A stretch of 64,000 nucleotides of DNA from Mauremys mutica (Eukaryota; Chordata; Testudines; Geoemydidae). Both the position numbers and the translations under genes were made by a program. Under the pieces are notes generated by a model. It did no database searches. It saw only the letters and a list, made by a program, of their open reading frames with translations, and was not told where the DNA came from. The stretch lies in the NCBI RefSeq assembly GCF_020497125.1, contig NC_059076.1, positions 13,879,951 to 13,943,950 of the forward strand, in the 5' to 3' direction. Positions 1-12,284 of this stretch are shown one piece after another (the first letter of the stretch is position 1; each line of letters begins with the position of its first letter).

Positions 1-2110
1 AACTTGTGTTTATGCACTCATCAAAATGCACTAATGGGTACTCTAAACTCATTTACATTGACATCTACAAGAGGCATCAGGAAAAAAATCCTTCATCTTT
101 TTTCAGACAGAATAGCTTTTGAAATGATGCGGGCATCTGATCTGCTTGCTGTGACCAACATGTACACACACAAACCTTAACAAGACTACAAGTATGTTCC
201 AGAAGGAAACCATTTAGTGGTAAACTAAACACAATCCAGAACTTCAAAGTTATGGTCCCGAGTACAAAACAAGTTTGATAGCTCATATCTAAGATTTTTC
301 TACCTGCCCCTCTTCAATACAGGGATGGCTGGCTGCTCAACACACTCCTCCTTCCCTTTCCCCTTCTTTAAGCGTTGTACAGTGAATTGTCTTTACTGTA
401 TTTGAGTTCTCTAGTAATGTAATAAGCATGATGGTGCCTTCTATTAATACATCATTCCAGTCTTGCTGGTGATTTTGTACAGTATAGTGTATGAATTGCA
501 GTGCTGCAAAGCCAAACAGCTGCAAAATGTTTAAAAGAAATCATTGAAAAGTTGTATAAAAAATTGCAGTATCTTTAAATCAGTAAGTTACTAAAATATC
601 ACTCACCTCGCCCTTCAATTAACAACTTTGGCTTTTTATGGAGGAGGGGAAGGGAGGGAGAAGGTAACTGAGTAGTCTCCAGATTGTCTTTTTTCTATCA
701 AATGTAGAATTTTTATGGATATGAAGGTGAAATTTCAGTTACGCTTCAAAAGTCAGCTAAGAACTTGGTATGCTTTGCCAACTTCTAATGTATGCTCATC
801 TATAGGTTGAGGGTAAGCTTGTTCAATAACGATACTGCAATTTTCAGAGAACAGATCAGCAGCTCTAAGTATTTGCATTTTTCAGTTTTTTGAACTTACA
901 TTTTGCACAAATCTTTGAACTGATGTCGACACCCATCAGGCTCTGAACTTAAGGGTAGGGGGAGACATCCTTTTATGTATTTTTACTTATAGATTCCTTA
1001 AATCTGTGAGAAGTTTGCTATTTCTGGATTACTGTCTGCCTAGATGCAGGTTCCAGTAAACTGCAAATGTAGCAAACGATACTGTCTAACTCCGTGCTGG
1101 AGAGTTCAGCAAGCACCAAGCTCTGATGCTTCAGGAGGGGAGGGGGTGAGAGTGTGACCACTTAAAAGCTGCTTCTAAGCATGGAAGACCTCATCACATT
1201 GCAACTAGTAGCAAATATGGCATAGTAGCGATTTTGTTTCTGGATCGTGCAACTGTTTGTGATTTTTCAAGCAAGCTGGAAGATGTTGCACACGTTTGTT
1301 TCTGATGTATTAGGCAAAGCAAGATTGCATCTGACTGTTTTTCCCCAAAACTTGAGGTCTTCCATGTTTGAGGGTAAGTCTTGCACTATTTCCATATGTT
1401 TTCTGGGACACATTGCTCAGTTTCCATTTTTATGTTTTAGTTTGTTACTCTTTCATTTTCAGATGTTACCTGGAAACATAGTACTTGAACTCCTCACCAC
1501 AAAACATAACTTGACTTAAGTTAGAAGCTTTTAGTCAAACTGCTGTCTTCAGCAAAAAGTTTACCACCAGTGTTCGTGTAGCTTTTTTAAATTTTAGTGC
1601 TATGATATCACCCTGCCATCTTCTAAATTGTTATGGCAAATGGCACTGGGGAAAGTGTAACTGACAATTAGAAGCGCTACTGAGCCATTCAATTTCTGGC
1701 TTGCTTCTTGTTTAAATGCCATGAAATAAAGATAATGGAACATCATACCCAGAAGTTTACATGGTGATTGTTCACCTACTGTACTGTGGACTCTAATGTT
1801 CTTGTCCCTCTTTCAGTAAATGTACCTCTTAAAGCAAAGTAACGGATTCATTGACCATTACTGTTAGTTGCTGATTTGTGGATGGTGGTAGTATTCTATC
1901 ATTACAATCCTATTTCAACAAACTTGGCTTGCCATCTTGGCTTTAGTAGGTATAAAAGACAGTGGATTACCATCTTTATTGCTGTAATGTGTTAAGCATT
2001 ATATGCTAGTAGAATCTAGTTAATTGTTGCAGGTGGAAAGTATTTTTACTTTTAAGTTTCCATTCTTGAATGTGTTTTGACTAAACATACCAATAAACTA
2101 CTGATGTCTG
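1..2110 (+). other. AT-rich non-coding stretch, possible 3' UTR of the upstream gene (G3BP2 expected)
   Basis: No convincing exon is seen here. The stretch is AT-rich, free of recognisable repeats, and has AATAAA signals on the + strand at 1725-1730 and 2092-2097; the second is followed by T/G-rich sequence near 2145-2165. In amniotes the gene upstream of CDKL2 in the same orientation is G3BP2, which has a long 3' UTR. This is inference from gene order plus polyadenylation-like signals. No coding part of G3BP2 is in the window, so the symbol is not assigned. Confidence 0.3.
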
Positions 2111-2311
2111 CAGCATTTATCAATGTCGCTAATTCTCTCTTGAATGTAGGTCTGTTCTGGTGTAGCATTATTTCAGACCTTACTATGTAAAAGCCAATTT
2201 TTAAAAAATGTGTTCCTCAAAGTGATGTAGGATCAAAAGCTACTCCCTTTACTTGCATGTCGTATGCTTCAGTAGAAACTACTCACCTAAGTAAAGCAAT
2301 TTTTATATAAA

Positions 2312-2333
2312 ATGTGCGCTCTCGCGCATGCGC

Positions 2334-2408
<75 letters not shown>
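2312..2408. repeat. Compound (TG)n(TA)n microsatellite with a GC-alternating lead-in
   Basis: An alternating purine-pyrimidine lead-in (tgcgctctcgcgcatgcgc) runs into about 13 TG units from 2333 and about 25 TA units to 2408. All parts alternate purine and pyrimidine almost perfectly, the pattern that favours Z-DNA (TG/CG part) and cruciform extrusion (TA part). It is likely to be polymorphic in length. Confidence 0.95.
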
Positions 2409-2413
<5 letters not shown>

Positions 2414-3467
2414 CTACACTGATGGGAGTTTTTGGAGCAACACCAAGCAACTGTTGGGGTTATGTTTGACTGGTCTGTGAACACCTGCTTGTACTCTGAC
2501 AAAAAAAAAAAAAGAGCCCTGAGCTTGAATAATGCTTGAATAACTCTAGCGTTTACCCATTTTTTGTTTGTCACATAATTAAATGTCAAGAACAAGTTTA
2601 CTAGGCTTCCTTTGTTGCACAGGTGTAGCAAAAATTGTTGCATTATTTACAAGTTTGTCCATCTGATGCTATCGCTACTTTAAGCTTGCAATATTTATTC
2701 TGTTTAACGATATTTTTAAACCATTGTTAAATGTGTTCAGCTATTTCCTGCTGCCAAAGGTGATTAAAGGGTGGATGGTGGAGTATTACCTGGGATTTGT
2801 TTAACTCCTGACATCTGAACTAAAATCTCTCTCTCCAGGTATTACACAATTCAGTCTCTCAATGGCCCTGTATGATAAGTCAACACTTCGGTATTTGAGT
2901 AATTTTAGAGTTCTTCCCAACTGGTAAATTTAGCTCAAATCAGGATGAGTATTGTAGTCACTAACCCGTACTAACTGACAACAGCAAAAATGTTCTTTTG
3001 AGTATAATTATGTCCTTACCCAGGGTATGGAGAAGGCAGATGTTTAAAAAACACTTAAAAATAAAACTTTCAAATGGACTAGACTTTCTTGGTACTGGCT
3101 GCACCACCACTTATTTTCTAGTGAGGTTGGGCACTTCATTTTTACATTGCATGATCCTTCCTCTTCTGGCCTCACTCACGTTGCCAGATACTGGCCATAC
3201 CTGTGTTAATGTCAACTTTTCTTTTTTGGGAATAATTGTCCATATAAAGTATTAGGGAAAAAAATGCTCTTAATGCTAGTAGTCAAGCAACGTATTTATC
3301 ATGGGAGTTACATGTATTAAAATTCCCACTTTGATTATGCTACTGGTAACAACTGTGATGTGTGCTGGGGTTAAATGTTCAGAGTGTAATGTCTTTTAAT
3401 GTAATGTAACTTTTTTTCATAGTAGGAATATCTGAGACTAATCAGAAAAGCACTTTTACATTTAGTT
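2409..3467. other. Intergenic sequence, nothing recognised
   Basis: There is a short A-run at about 2501-2513, but no exon-like open frame with splice borders and no repeat family that I recognise. Confidence 0.5.
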
Positions 3468-3701
3468 GTTAGATAAGTTCATGGAGGATCAGTCTATCAA
3501 TGGCTATTAGCCAGGGTGGGCGGGGATGGTGTCCCTAGTCTGTTTGCCAGAAGCTGGGAATGGGCGTCGGGATGGATCACTTAATTTACCGGTTCTGTTC
3601 ATCCCCTCTGGGGCACATGGCATTGGCCACTGTGGGAAGACAGGATACTGGGATAGATGGACCTTTGGTCTGACCCAGTATGGCCATTCTTATGTTCTTA
3701 A
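3468..3701 (+). mobile_element. CR1 LINE, 5'-truncated 3' end
   Basis: This matches the typical CR1 3' terminus of turtles: the 'ttcatggaggat', 'ggctattagcc' and 'ctggggcacatgg' blocks, then a 'gtctgacccagtatggcc' block and the terminal 'ttcttatgttctta'. Only the last ~230 bp are present, the usual outcome of incomplete target-primed reverse transcription. Family assignment is from recognition, not a database search. Confidence 0.85.
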
Positions 3702-3806
3702 TTCAGTTATTGGCTACGGTAAAATTATTTAAAGGGATTGACACAAGCTCAAAATCTGTGCCCAATCTTAAACACTATTCAGATAGGTAAACCTTTAGCT
3801 TCCGGC

Positions 3807-3810
<4 letters not shown>

Positions 3811-3842
<32 letters not shown>
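3811..3842. repeat. (T)32 homopolymer
   Basis: There are thirty-two consecutive T residues. It could be the tail of a - strand retroposed copy, but no body with target duplications was recognised next to it. Its length is probably unreliable in any assembly. Confidence 0.97.
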
Positions 3843-4185
3843 CCAAGGACAATCCTGCCAACTAAAGTTTTAAAACAAAAAAGCAACTTGAAATTTCTTG
3901 GTAAATGTTTGTATACAGGCTTCTGATTCATTAGAGATGGTGAGAGGCAGAAGAAGCAGATATTTGCTAAACACGAAGGACAGAGAATAGCGACCATGAT
4001 TTGCAGGGCCCAGTTTCCAAGCTGACATGACATACAGTAAGGTTCAAAAGGAAAAAAACCCAAAATGTCTTGCCAGAGACTTACCCTGGTAGAGCAATGT
4101 AATGTTAAAACTCTATTTGGATTTTTTTTTTTAAATCACTGGTTGTTTCATAACAATGGCAGATTACCTGACACTTCTGTCACAC

Positions 4186-5010
4186 TGTCTGGGGTGGCTC
4201 ACGACCGAGATTGTCAACCTCAGAGCAGATACCCCAATTGCTGGTGTGTTCTATAATTAGATTTCACCAACCCAGTCACAAATGTGAACTCCCAAAGTAC
4301 CACTGTCTTACAATGGAGTCACAGACAGACCCCTTAGCCACTCCACTCCATCTTGTCACCCAGGCAAGCTGGACTATGTGATAAACGGTCACTTACACTA
4401 ACAATCACAAAATATCCATCTTACACCCAGTCTCAAGAGACTAATCACTCACCCAGCTTGAGTTGCATACTAGATCTCACACCAAAGACAACGCTAGCAG
4501 TTCATACTATAGTAAACTAAAGGTTTTTGAGCCAAGAAAAATGAATGAAAGTTGAGAGGTTAAAGCAAGTAAAAATATATGCAAGTGAGTCACTGTTTAT
4601 ACTACATTTCTGCCACCTTTTGAAATTAAGCTGCCAATTTCTCAACAGTCTCTCGGGGCTATCCAGAGTACTCGGAGATCTGACTTCTCATTTGGTTATT
4701 CTGCCCTTTTAGAATCCAAACAGTCCAGAGAGTATGTTTTCCTTGTGTCCCTATTTATAGCTGCTTCGGACAGAAACCAAGCAGACAGGACGTCCCCCAC
4801 ATGGGAGCTTTCCTTTATGATAGGAAAGAGAGTAATGCACTTAGACTTTGCTCTTTGATTCCCCCACACAATGACCATTCACATGAACTAGCACTTTAAT
4901 AGGAAAGTTCATTTGCATTCTACAAGGCTGCTCGTTTGATGGGTTACTTCGTTACAGAGATGCAATGCAAATGTTTGCTATTACATTACAACAGGCTGCA
5001 AATACCTGAA
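4186..5010. mobile_element. Possible LTR-type repeat (solo LTR-like), unassigned
   Basis: The stretch begins with a TG dinucleotide block (tgtctggggtggctcac) and has the look of the long-terminal-repeat-type repeats common in turtle genomes, including a 'gttaaagcaagtaaa' block near 4560-4575. I could not fix its right end or a target-site duplication, and no gag or pol coding is visible. Low confidence; it could be ordinary unique sequence. Confidence 0.25.
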
Positions 5011-6744
5011 AACTACGCATGCAACATCCCACTAGTTTTTAATGAAGTTTAAACACTAAACACGTTCTTATACATTTTAACATATACTTTGTAGGATAGT
5101 AACACAAAGTGAGCTGGTCTGTCTTCGAGCTGTGAGTTTGTCCGTTCTTAGCTGACACCTGCAGCCTTGGCCAGAGCTGGTATTTGGCTTACCAGCAGTA
5201 CAACTCCTGTTTTGTGTTACCTGTGATTGTGGGTATTTTATTCTTGGGAGCCATAATAGGCAGAAGAAAAAGTTACAGCTCCAGCATGCTTGTCTGCCAT
5301 ATTTGGAGTTCCACTGTTAGTGGATAGAAATACAGCCTTTAGTTAAACTGTGTCATATTTATGCAACAATGGTTCTTATATTAGTCCTGGAAGACTTCAC
5401 ATTTCACCTGCCTGGTAGTAAAGTTGGTATGAAACTACTCCTATTAAAATGTGTTCCAGGATCATCAGCCCTCAGGAATAGGATAAACCCATGGCTGGTT
5501 ATTTATGACCCTCCTATTCATTACTCGTAATGCTCAAAGGCCACAGTAGACATGGTTTGAGTATCACATTACCCCCTCACTGACTTAAGAGGTAAAATAT
5601 CTTGTCTTTGCTATTAAGATGTCTAAACCTGTTTATGCTGGCATCTCTGCAACCTTCTGAGTATTTCCAATACTTTAGCTTGTGTGTAGTTTTACAATCC
5701 ATCTTCCCCAAATGTAAGTGCCTGTAGTTAGATATGTCACTCGGGTTTTCTATAGATACCTTGACTGAATATAAAGTGGTGTGATCTCAAACTGGTAAAT
5801 TGGCTATTCTGCATGTTAAAAGGATGCAACCAATAATAATAATAAAAGTGGGGGATTAAAAGCTCAAAGGGCCTTTTTGATTCTAAATTGCTCTTTAACC
5901 ATTGCAGTGTTCATTATGGGTTGAAACATCCATAAGATGGTCACTTTGTAGCATAACTGTTTTTTTAAATATCTAGTGCTTACAAAGATTGTGTAGGATG
6001 TCATTTTTAACTGACAAAGTAGGGAAATTTTGTAAACTTAGTCTAGTCACTTCTTGCTTCACATAGGGATTCTATGTCTTTGAAACTAAATTGAAGTGAT
6101 TGTTAAAAGTGGCTATGGAGCAGATGCATCAACTATCTTGTAAGTATTTTCATAATATTATATGCCAGAACATATAATTATCATAGTACTGGTGTGATTA
6201 ATTTAGTTTTGGAAGATAGTGCTTGGGGGCTGATCAGTACTGAAAATAAGATTTAAACTTTGCTTTTTTTTAATGCTCTAACATTCTAATCTTGAATGTT
6301 AAATTCCTGGTATAAAACATATGTCAATTCAATTAGCTTTGTGTCCAGAGGACTTCAGGTGCTGAGTCATATACATGAGCCATCACGCTGCATTCAAATA
6401 CATAGGTTCAAATTACTGTGCATTTTTAAAAAGTTGTTGATGATGGCTGCATCTCAAAATTAAATCCCTTTAACTATCAGAGCAGGGTTTTGCTCTGTTT
6501 CTCAAAATGTGAGTTGGTGACAAAGACCAAATTCAGGAAGTCTTTCAGGGTAAGCCATGCATTCTTTCTGTTATGTAGAGTAAATGTTTAGTTCACTTGG
6601 CAATATTGAAAGTGGTGTCTTCTGCGTGTGGCCCCTTCTTGAACTCGACATATGTTGTGCAGGTGAGAAAGGGTTCCAGATGTTAATATCATAATTGTTT
6701 AATCCTGTTTAATCTTTTTATAAGCACCTAAAGGATAATAAGGT
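5011..6744. other. Intergenic sequence, nothing recognised
   Basis: AT-rich sequence with no splice-bordered open frame and no repeat that I can name. Confidence 0.5.
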
Positions 6745-6830
6745 AATAAGTAATAACCAACATGGATTGTCAAGAACAAATCATGCCAAATCAACCAGGC
6801 TGGGTTGATGATTTAAATCAACTTTTTTTT
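6745..6830 (+). mobile_element. CR1 internal fragment
   Basis: The block 'catggattgtcaagaacaaa' followed by 'tcatgccaaatcaacc' matches a well-conserved internal part of the CR1 reverse-transcriptase region. It is in the same orientation as the larger CR1 piece at 7960-8955 and comes from a part of CR1 just upstream of it. The two may be remnants of one old insertion split by other sequence. Confidence 0.5.
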
Positions 6831-7599
6831 TTTTTCCTGTTTGTACTTCTTACCTTGTAAAGAAAGATACATTCTCATTGGTTGATGTAACCATTAAAAC
6901 ACGTTGATATACAATTAGTGCCTTTACACTAGTTTTGGTACACCTTTTTGAGACCTGGGAAGGTAAACTATAATTCTGTACACTTATTTAAGCAATTACA
7001 TAGCTTAATATTTTCAGATTCTAATTGTACACTATTAGTATATTAAAAAGTAGTGAATTATATATTGCTTATTTGCTAACTTTTTGCTCATGATTTGTTA
7101 AGCTGGAATTAAACATACAATACAGCATATAAGATTTATTTTTATTAAAACAACCTTAAGAGTTTTGGATACATAAACATCTTATCAAACTATTTCACAT
7201 TTACAACTAAATGACCTATCAAAACAGAGGGATTAATTGTTGTCAGTGAACTAAACTGATTATTTCAGGTTCACCTGGGAGAATTTTCAAACATGTCTTA
7301 AGTGAAAGTTACTGGATCTTACATTCTTACTTGCCTAAATCTCTTGGACATTCTCTGGGTTACTTAGTCTGTCCTTCAAACTTTAAACTAGTAGCTCTCA
7401 TCCACCCCCTCATTTTTATTCATTTTGAGCAGGTTTCCTTTTAAAAAATAAAACATTATTTAAATCAAATAATTCAATGGATACTAAATTAATTTTTTCA
7501 ATTTTTTCATTGACTTCAGGGTAGATAAAATTAATCTAATTTCTGCCTTTGACTGGATTACTGGCCTAATGCATGAGAGAGAGTCCCATGTGATAGTCT
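6831..7599. other. AT-rich intergenic sequence, nothing recognised
   Basis: It contains a T-run near 6823-6835 and AT-rich low-complexity sequence around 7440-7520. No gene was seen. Confidence 0.45.
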
Positions 7600-7912
7600 C
7601 AGCTCACCCATGGTCAGAGATCCCGTGGTGGTCAGAGGAAACACTACAAAGACACACTGAAAGCGTATCTTAAGAAAATGGTGGATGTCACAAGCTAGGA
7701 AAAGCAAGCCACCAACCGACCCCAGTGGCACCATATCCTTCATCAGACAGTGGTCCGCTTTGAGGAGAAGCGCCTTGGCCTCGAAGCTGAAGAGAGAGGA
7801 GGAAGGAAAAAAAAATAATTTTCTCCCAGCACAAAATGTCTGTACCTACTGCAGGTGGATTTGCAGTTCCAGGATCGGACTCCTGAGTCATCTCAGGACC
7901 CATATGTAAATC
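7600..7912 (+). pseudogene. Relic of a retroelement-type ORF C-terminus with a C2H2 finger
   Basis: Read on the + strand with one in-frame stop, this gives a basic, Lys/Arg-rich segment ('GGQRKHYKDTLKAYLKK'). Next come a conserved 'NRPQWHH..' block and 'VVRFEEKRLGLEAEE'. After a shift of frame there is a single C2H2 finger of the form C-x2-C-(x)-GLLSHLRTH, ending near 7908. The arrangement resembles the C-terminal tail of endonuclease/reverse-transcriptase proteins of non-LTR elements that is widespread in animal genomes. The stop and frameshift mean it is not a functional gene. The LINE clade is not determined. Confidence 0.5.
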
Positions 7913-7959
7913 TGTGGTAGAGATCACCCTTGAATCGAGGGATCACCAGTCAATCACAC

Positions 7960-8955
7960 TATAGTCTCATAAGCAAATTAGGGAATGTGATCTAGATGAA
8001 GTTGTTATAAGGTGGGTGAACAACTGATTGAAAATCTAGTTGTTGTTGGTTTGCTGTTTAAAATGGGGGAATATATCTGATAGGGTCCCGTATGGGTCAG
8101 CCTTGGGTCCAGTACTAGCCAATGTTTTAATTAATTACTTGGATAATGGAGTGGAGACCATGGTTATAAAAGATGTGGATAACACCAAGCTGGGAAGGAT
8201 TGCAAGCACTTTGGAGGACAGGATTAGAATTCAAAATTACCTTGACACATTGGAGAATTGGTCTGTAGTCAACAAGATGAAATTCAATCAAGACACAAAA
8301 TACTAAGGAAAAATCAAATGCACAACTGCAAAATGGGGAATGATGGGAGTGGTGGTAGTACTGCAGAAAAGGATCTGAACTGAACATGAGCCAACAATAT
8401 GCTGCTGTGCAAAATAAAAAAGGCTAACATGCGAGGGTGTATTAACATGCAAGACGGGAGGTAATTCTGCTCTACTTGGCACTAGTGAGGCCTCAGCTGA
8501 AGTAGTGTGTCCAGTTTTGGTGCTACCCTTAAATTAGAGACAATCTACAGGAAAGAAACAAATGATCAAAGATTTAGAAAACCTGACCTGAGGAAAAGTT
8601 TAAAAAGACTGGGCATATTTAGTCTTGAGGAAAGACTGAGGGGGAGGGGACTTGGTAGCAGTCTTCAAATATGGTGAGGATGGTGATCAATTATGCTCCA
8701 GGGCCACTGAAGTTAGGACAAGAAGTAATATAATTAACTTGCAGGAGGGGAGATTTGTTAGATACTAGGAAAAACTTCCTAACTATAAGGATAGTTAAGC
8801 AGTAAGCTAGGCTTCCAAGAGAGGTTGTGGCCCTTTTTTCAGAACAGGTTGGACAAACAACTTTCAGAGATGGACTTGGTTTACTTGGTCCTGCCTCCGT
8901 GCAGCGGATTGGACTAGTGACCTCTTGTCCGTGTTGCAGCTCTACATTTCTGTGG
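7960..8955 (+). mobile_element. CR1 LINE, degenerate reverse-transcriptase and 3' region
   Basis: Successive blocks follow the CR1 order: 'aaggtgggtgaacaactg', 'gggtcccgtatgggtcagcc' (the PQGS/LGP region of the RT), 'aacaccaagctgggaagg', 'gatgaaattcaatcaagac', then 'cctgacctgaggaaaag'. Next come 'aaaaacttcctaact' and the 3' terminal 'ggattggactagtgacctc'. The open frame is broken many times, so this is an old dead copy of about 1 kb. Confidence 0.85.
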
Positions 8956-11900
8956 TCAACTGTTTTTATTGAGTGGTTAAAATGAGTGATCCTCCTGGGG
9001 GGGGCATAATTTAAAAAAATGAAGTATTAAGGAGACTAAAGATTAAATTTTAGCAAAACAGTCCAGCTACTTCATTGCATATATTTACTTACAAGCCTTT
9101 GAACTATTTGCTAGAGGAAAATGTTTTTTTCAAGTGTTAACGTCTTTCTTGCAGTTTGCCTGTAGAGCAGTCTGGAGTGTTTCTCTTCCTCTACTATGAT
9201 TACAAATTCTGCATTTTGGCATCAATGTAGACTTAGCTGTGAGTAGTCAGTCTCCTTTATCTACTATTTCACTGTGTGAACACACCTAAAACCAATCTGC
9301 AGTACTGGGAAAGAATTTGACTAATGTGACTTCAAGTGACCCACCTTATTTCATCTAAGGCGTCTTGATTTTTCTGACCCCTTCCAGATGTGGTCTGGGC
9401 CCAAGTCCGTATCTGTGCAGGTTGGCTTATTTATTTATTTATTTTTGCATTGGGTTGTTTCTTAAAGACTGGTTTAATGGTCTTCGCTATGAAGTGAGTC
9501 CTGGTTGCCTCTCCTGCATGAGACAGTTGCCAGTTTTCCCTCCATACAGGTTTCTTTATGCCATGTTTCTAATATCTGCCTGTGAATTAATAGCTTGGCC
9601 TTTGGGGTACTCCGACTCCCTGTATGTTTATTGCAAACACATTTGATTGTATTGAACTGACGACAAGTGTTTCACTAACATCGTTCCACTCATTCCCACA
9701 GCAGAGCTGTTTTCCCACAGCCTGTTTCTGTATCCACCCTTCTTGACAACCATGTTTTGTTTGTGTGCCTTCTCTTCATAGGGGAGTGCTTCTTTCATGC
9801 TATCATGTCTGCTGCAGCTAACAACTTCGGGGAAAATCCAGCACTGCTGCCCCAAACTATGTAAGAGGTTCTGAGTGTCTGTTTAGCAATGTCAGTATTC
9901 TCCTCTTGGTGCCCCAGCCGAGTCTAGCACGGATGCTTGGATAGGGGCGCTTTTTCTTCTATTCTGATACAGAAAGGTTCATGTTGCTCAAGGACAGAGG
10001 TGATGGAGGGGCAGTCCTGGATTAATCTCCATGAGCCAGTGCTGCTCACTAAAACACTGATTCAGAGAACAAGGAAGGTCTTGCAAAATGTCACTATGGT
10101 AAGGATGGCCCAGAGCTAAGGGAAGTATTCAGGTGAGAGCAGGACTGACCATTATATTTGCCTGCAGCAGCATTGGAGGCACTTATATCACACTTCTCCC
10201 TGCTTTGTCCAACTGCCTCTAGACTGGGGTAAGCCGTGATTGCCCAGTTAGCCTACTTGTTTGGATATATGTTAGAACATGCAACAGTCTGTATGTGCTG
10301 ATTGATACAAATCTTTTGTTCACCTTTTCCTCTGGCAAATGACCTGTATTTGCATCCAGCAGGCCACACTTTCAAAACCTACAGCTCCTGGATCTCCAGG
10401 ACCTCTGGCCTCACTTCCTGCTGCAATGGAATTTATCATGTAACCCTTTTTTCTTTCCATCTTGATCTGTAGTGGGATACGAGGCTGGTTGCCCTTTAAA
10501 TCAATGAGTAGTAGGTGATGCCCCTTAATGTAAGTTCAGCTATCTCCCTATGTTCATTTTGTCGGATGAGGGGGACGGTAATAGACTGTCGCCCGTGTGA
10601 GCAAGCATGCTGGGAGGCCAGATGCATAGTGTCTACTGTAACTTTGTTTGAAGCACTCTTACAATCGTTTCCAACTGAAAAGCTACGGTTGCTCTGTTAA
10701 TACCAGGGGTGGTACCAAGAACTTGCGGTAACTAGGTTATCATAGGCTATCCCTATGGCTGGAAATCACTTCAGCATTTGTATGCAGTAAAATAAGGAAG
10801 AGAAAAGTTTTTTGTGTAATATTGGGGGAGAGTAATGCCAAGGAAATAATAGGGAAAGGATGGAAGGACTAAATACTTGTAACTGTGGCTTGGCTGATTG
10901 CCATCAGCTACAGCAGGTGGCTGTGATTACAGCCCCCATGCTGTAGGCAAGCAATAAAACAATCAAGGAATTTGAGTGTGTGCCTAGAGTGAGGTTAATG
11001 TTTCACTGTCCTAAAAAGCTGTAATGCATAACCAAGCTCCCCGCCCCCCTGCTGCAAACATGACCTAACTGCTGCAGTTAATATTCCTTCACCATGTTGT
11101 AAACAAGCAACTGAGGCGCAGCTGCCCTGATGTAAAGCTTGTATTTTGGTCATTTGAGAATATTAGCATAATTGGTTAATAACCCAAGAGTTTCTTCTCT
11201 ACGTCTTCATACTTGTAAAGTTTTTCATGTCATAGTAACTGTTTTGACTCATGTTGCAGTATCTTATGGCACTCGTGTCAATTCAATGTGCAAAAACAGG
11301 GTCCCTTGCTCAAGACTGGTGATTGTATTTCACGTGACCACACCTTTCTCAAGCCTTGTGTCTGAGAATGAAATGCTGCACACTATCTTGTAGTAGGGTT
11401 AACTTAGCTGCTAGTTACTCTAGTTTCTTATTAGTCTTTGCTCCCCTGCTCTGGTCGGCTAAGCCTCAAGTCTCTTTCAAGCTTATGTCCATATGCCAAG
11501 GCAACTGTTTTTCCACTGATACTAGTTGGTGACCTGGGCGCTTTTACAGAGGCAGGGGTGGAGATTAGATTAATGGTTTATATCACTGAATTAAGTCTAA
11601 TGAATAAGAGGACACTACTCCCAACCAAGCTACATCCATTTGCAATAACTTCCAAAGATCATGCGAATCTCAGCTTGGCCTATTCACTCAGGTGAGACAT
11701 TGCAAACCATCTACATCAGAGGCTGCAATTCCCATCATCTCTTGCCGATGAAAGGATGCTAACAGTTCCATATAGCAATTCATAATTCCAAAAGGGAGTG
11801 TTGAGCCGTGGTCTGCCCTCTAGCTCTTCTTCACCAAGTGTAGTGAGATTAAATAGCATGGCCTTGAGCCTCGTGTCCTTACCTAATAGTCCACGTTCCC

Positions 11901-11983
11901 CCTCAGATATAAGGCTTATGTAAAAGGTGGGAAATAGATGCTGACAACAGCATAAGGGCTGCAGGTGCTTTCATGCCCTAAGG
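8956..11983. other. Intergenic sequence, nothing recognised
   Basis: Apart from a short (TTTA)n run at about 9424-9447 and a G-run at 8998-9004, I see no repeat family and no exon with matching splice sites on either strand. The open frames in this stretch are short and have no family resemblance. Confidence 0.5.
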
Positions 11984-12215
11984 CAATCGTTCCCAAACTT
12001 CTGAGACTCCTTTCCCACAGCAAACCTAGGAGGGTGACACAACCCCCCCTTATAATTTTTTTTTTTTTTAATATTTAACACTTATAAATGCTGAAGGCAA
12101 AGTGGGTTTTGTGGGTGGAGGCTGATAACTCACCTTCCTTCCTCTCTTTCCCCCCCTCCCCCCAGTAAAACCTTGCAACCCCCTCAAGGGTCACAACCCC
12201 CAGTTTGAGAGCCTG
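11984..12215. mobile_element. Non-autonomous hAT-like element (TIR cagtggttctcaaact family), diverged copy
   Basis: The ends 'caatcgttcccaaact' and 'agtttgagagcctg' are inverted copies of the TIR seen better in the copies at 12974, 32163 and 37136. The inside shares their 'tataaatgctgaaggcaaag' block and the 'ccccctcaagggtcacaaccc' block. No convincing 8-bp target duplication survives. Confidence 0.65.
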
Positions 12216-12284
12216 TTTTCTAGGGCATGGACTGGACTTAAAATGGTGCAAAAAAGCATATTCCCTCCATCCCTGCTGTTCAGG

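Noticed and set aside
1247..1519. 90-codon + strand open frame near the left edge as a G3BP2 exon
   Set aside because: The peptide has none of the NTF2-like, RRM or RGG features of G3BP proteins and no splice borders; the region is better read as untranslated.
2287..2643. 118-codon open frame on the - strand
   Set aside because: Its middle is the translated TG/TA microsatellite (Tyr-Ile and Thr-His runs); no family resemblance or splice context.
8040..8306. 88-codon open frame with RT-like residues
   Set aside because: It is a surviving piece of the dead CR1 reverse transcriptase, not a host gene.
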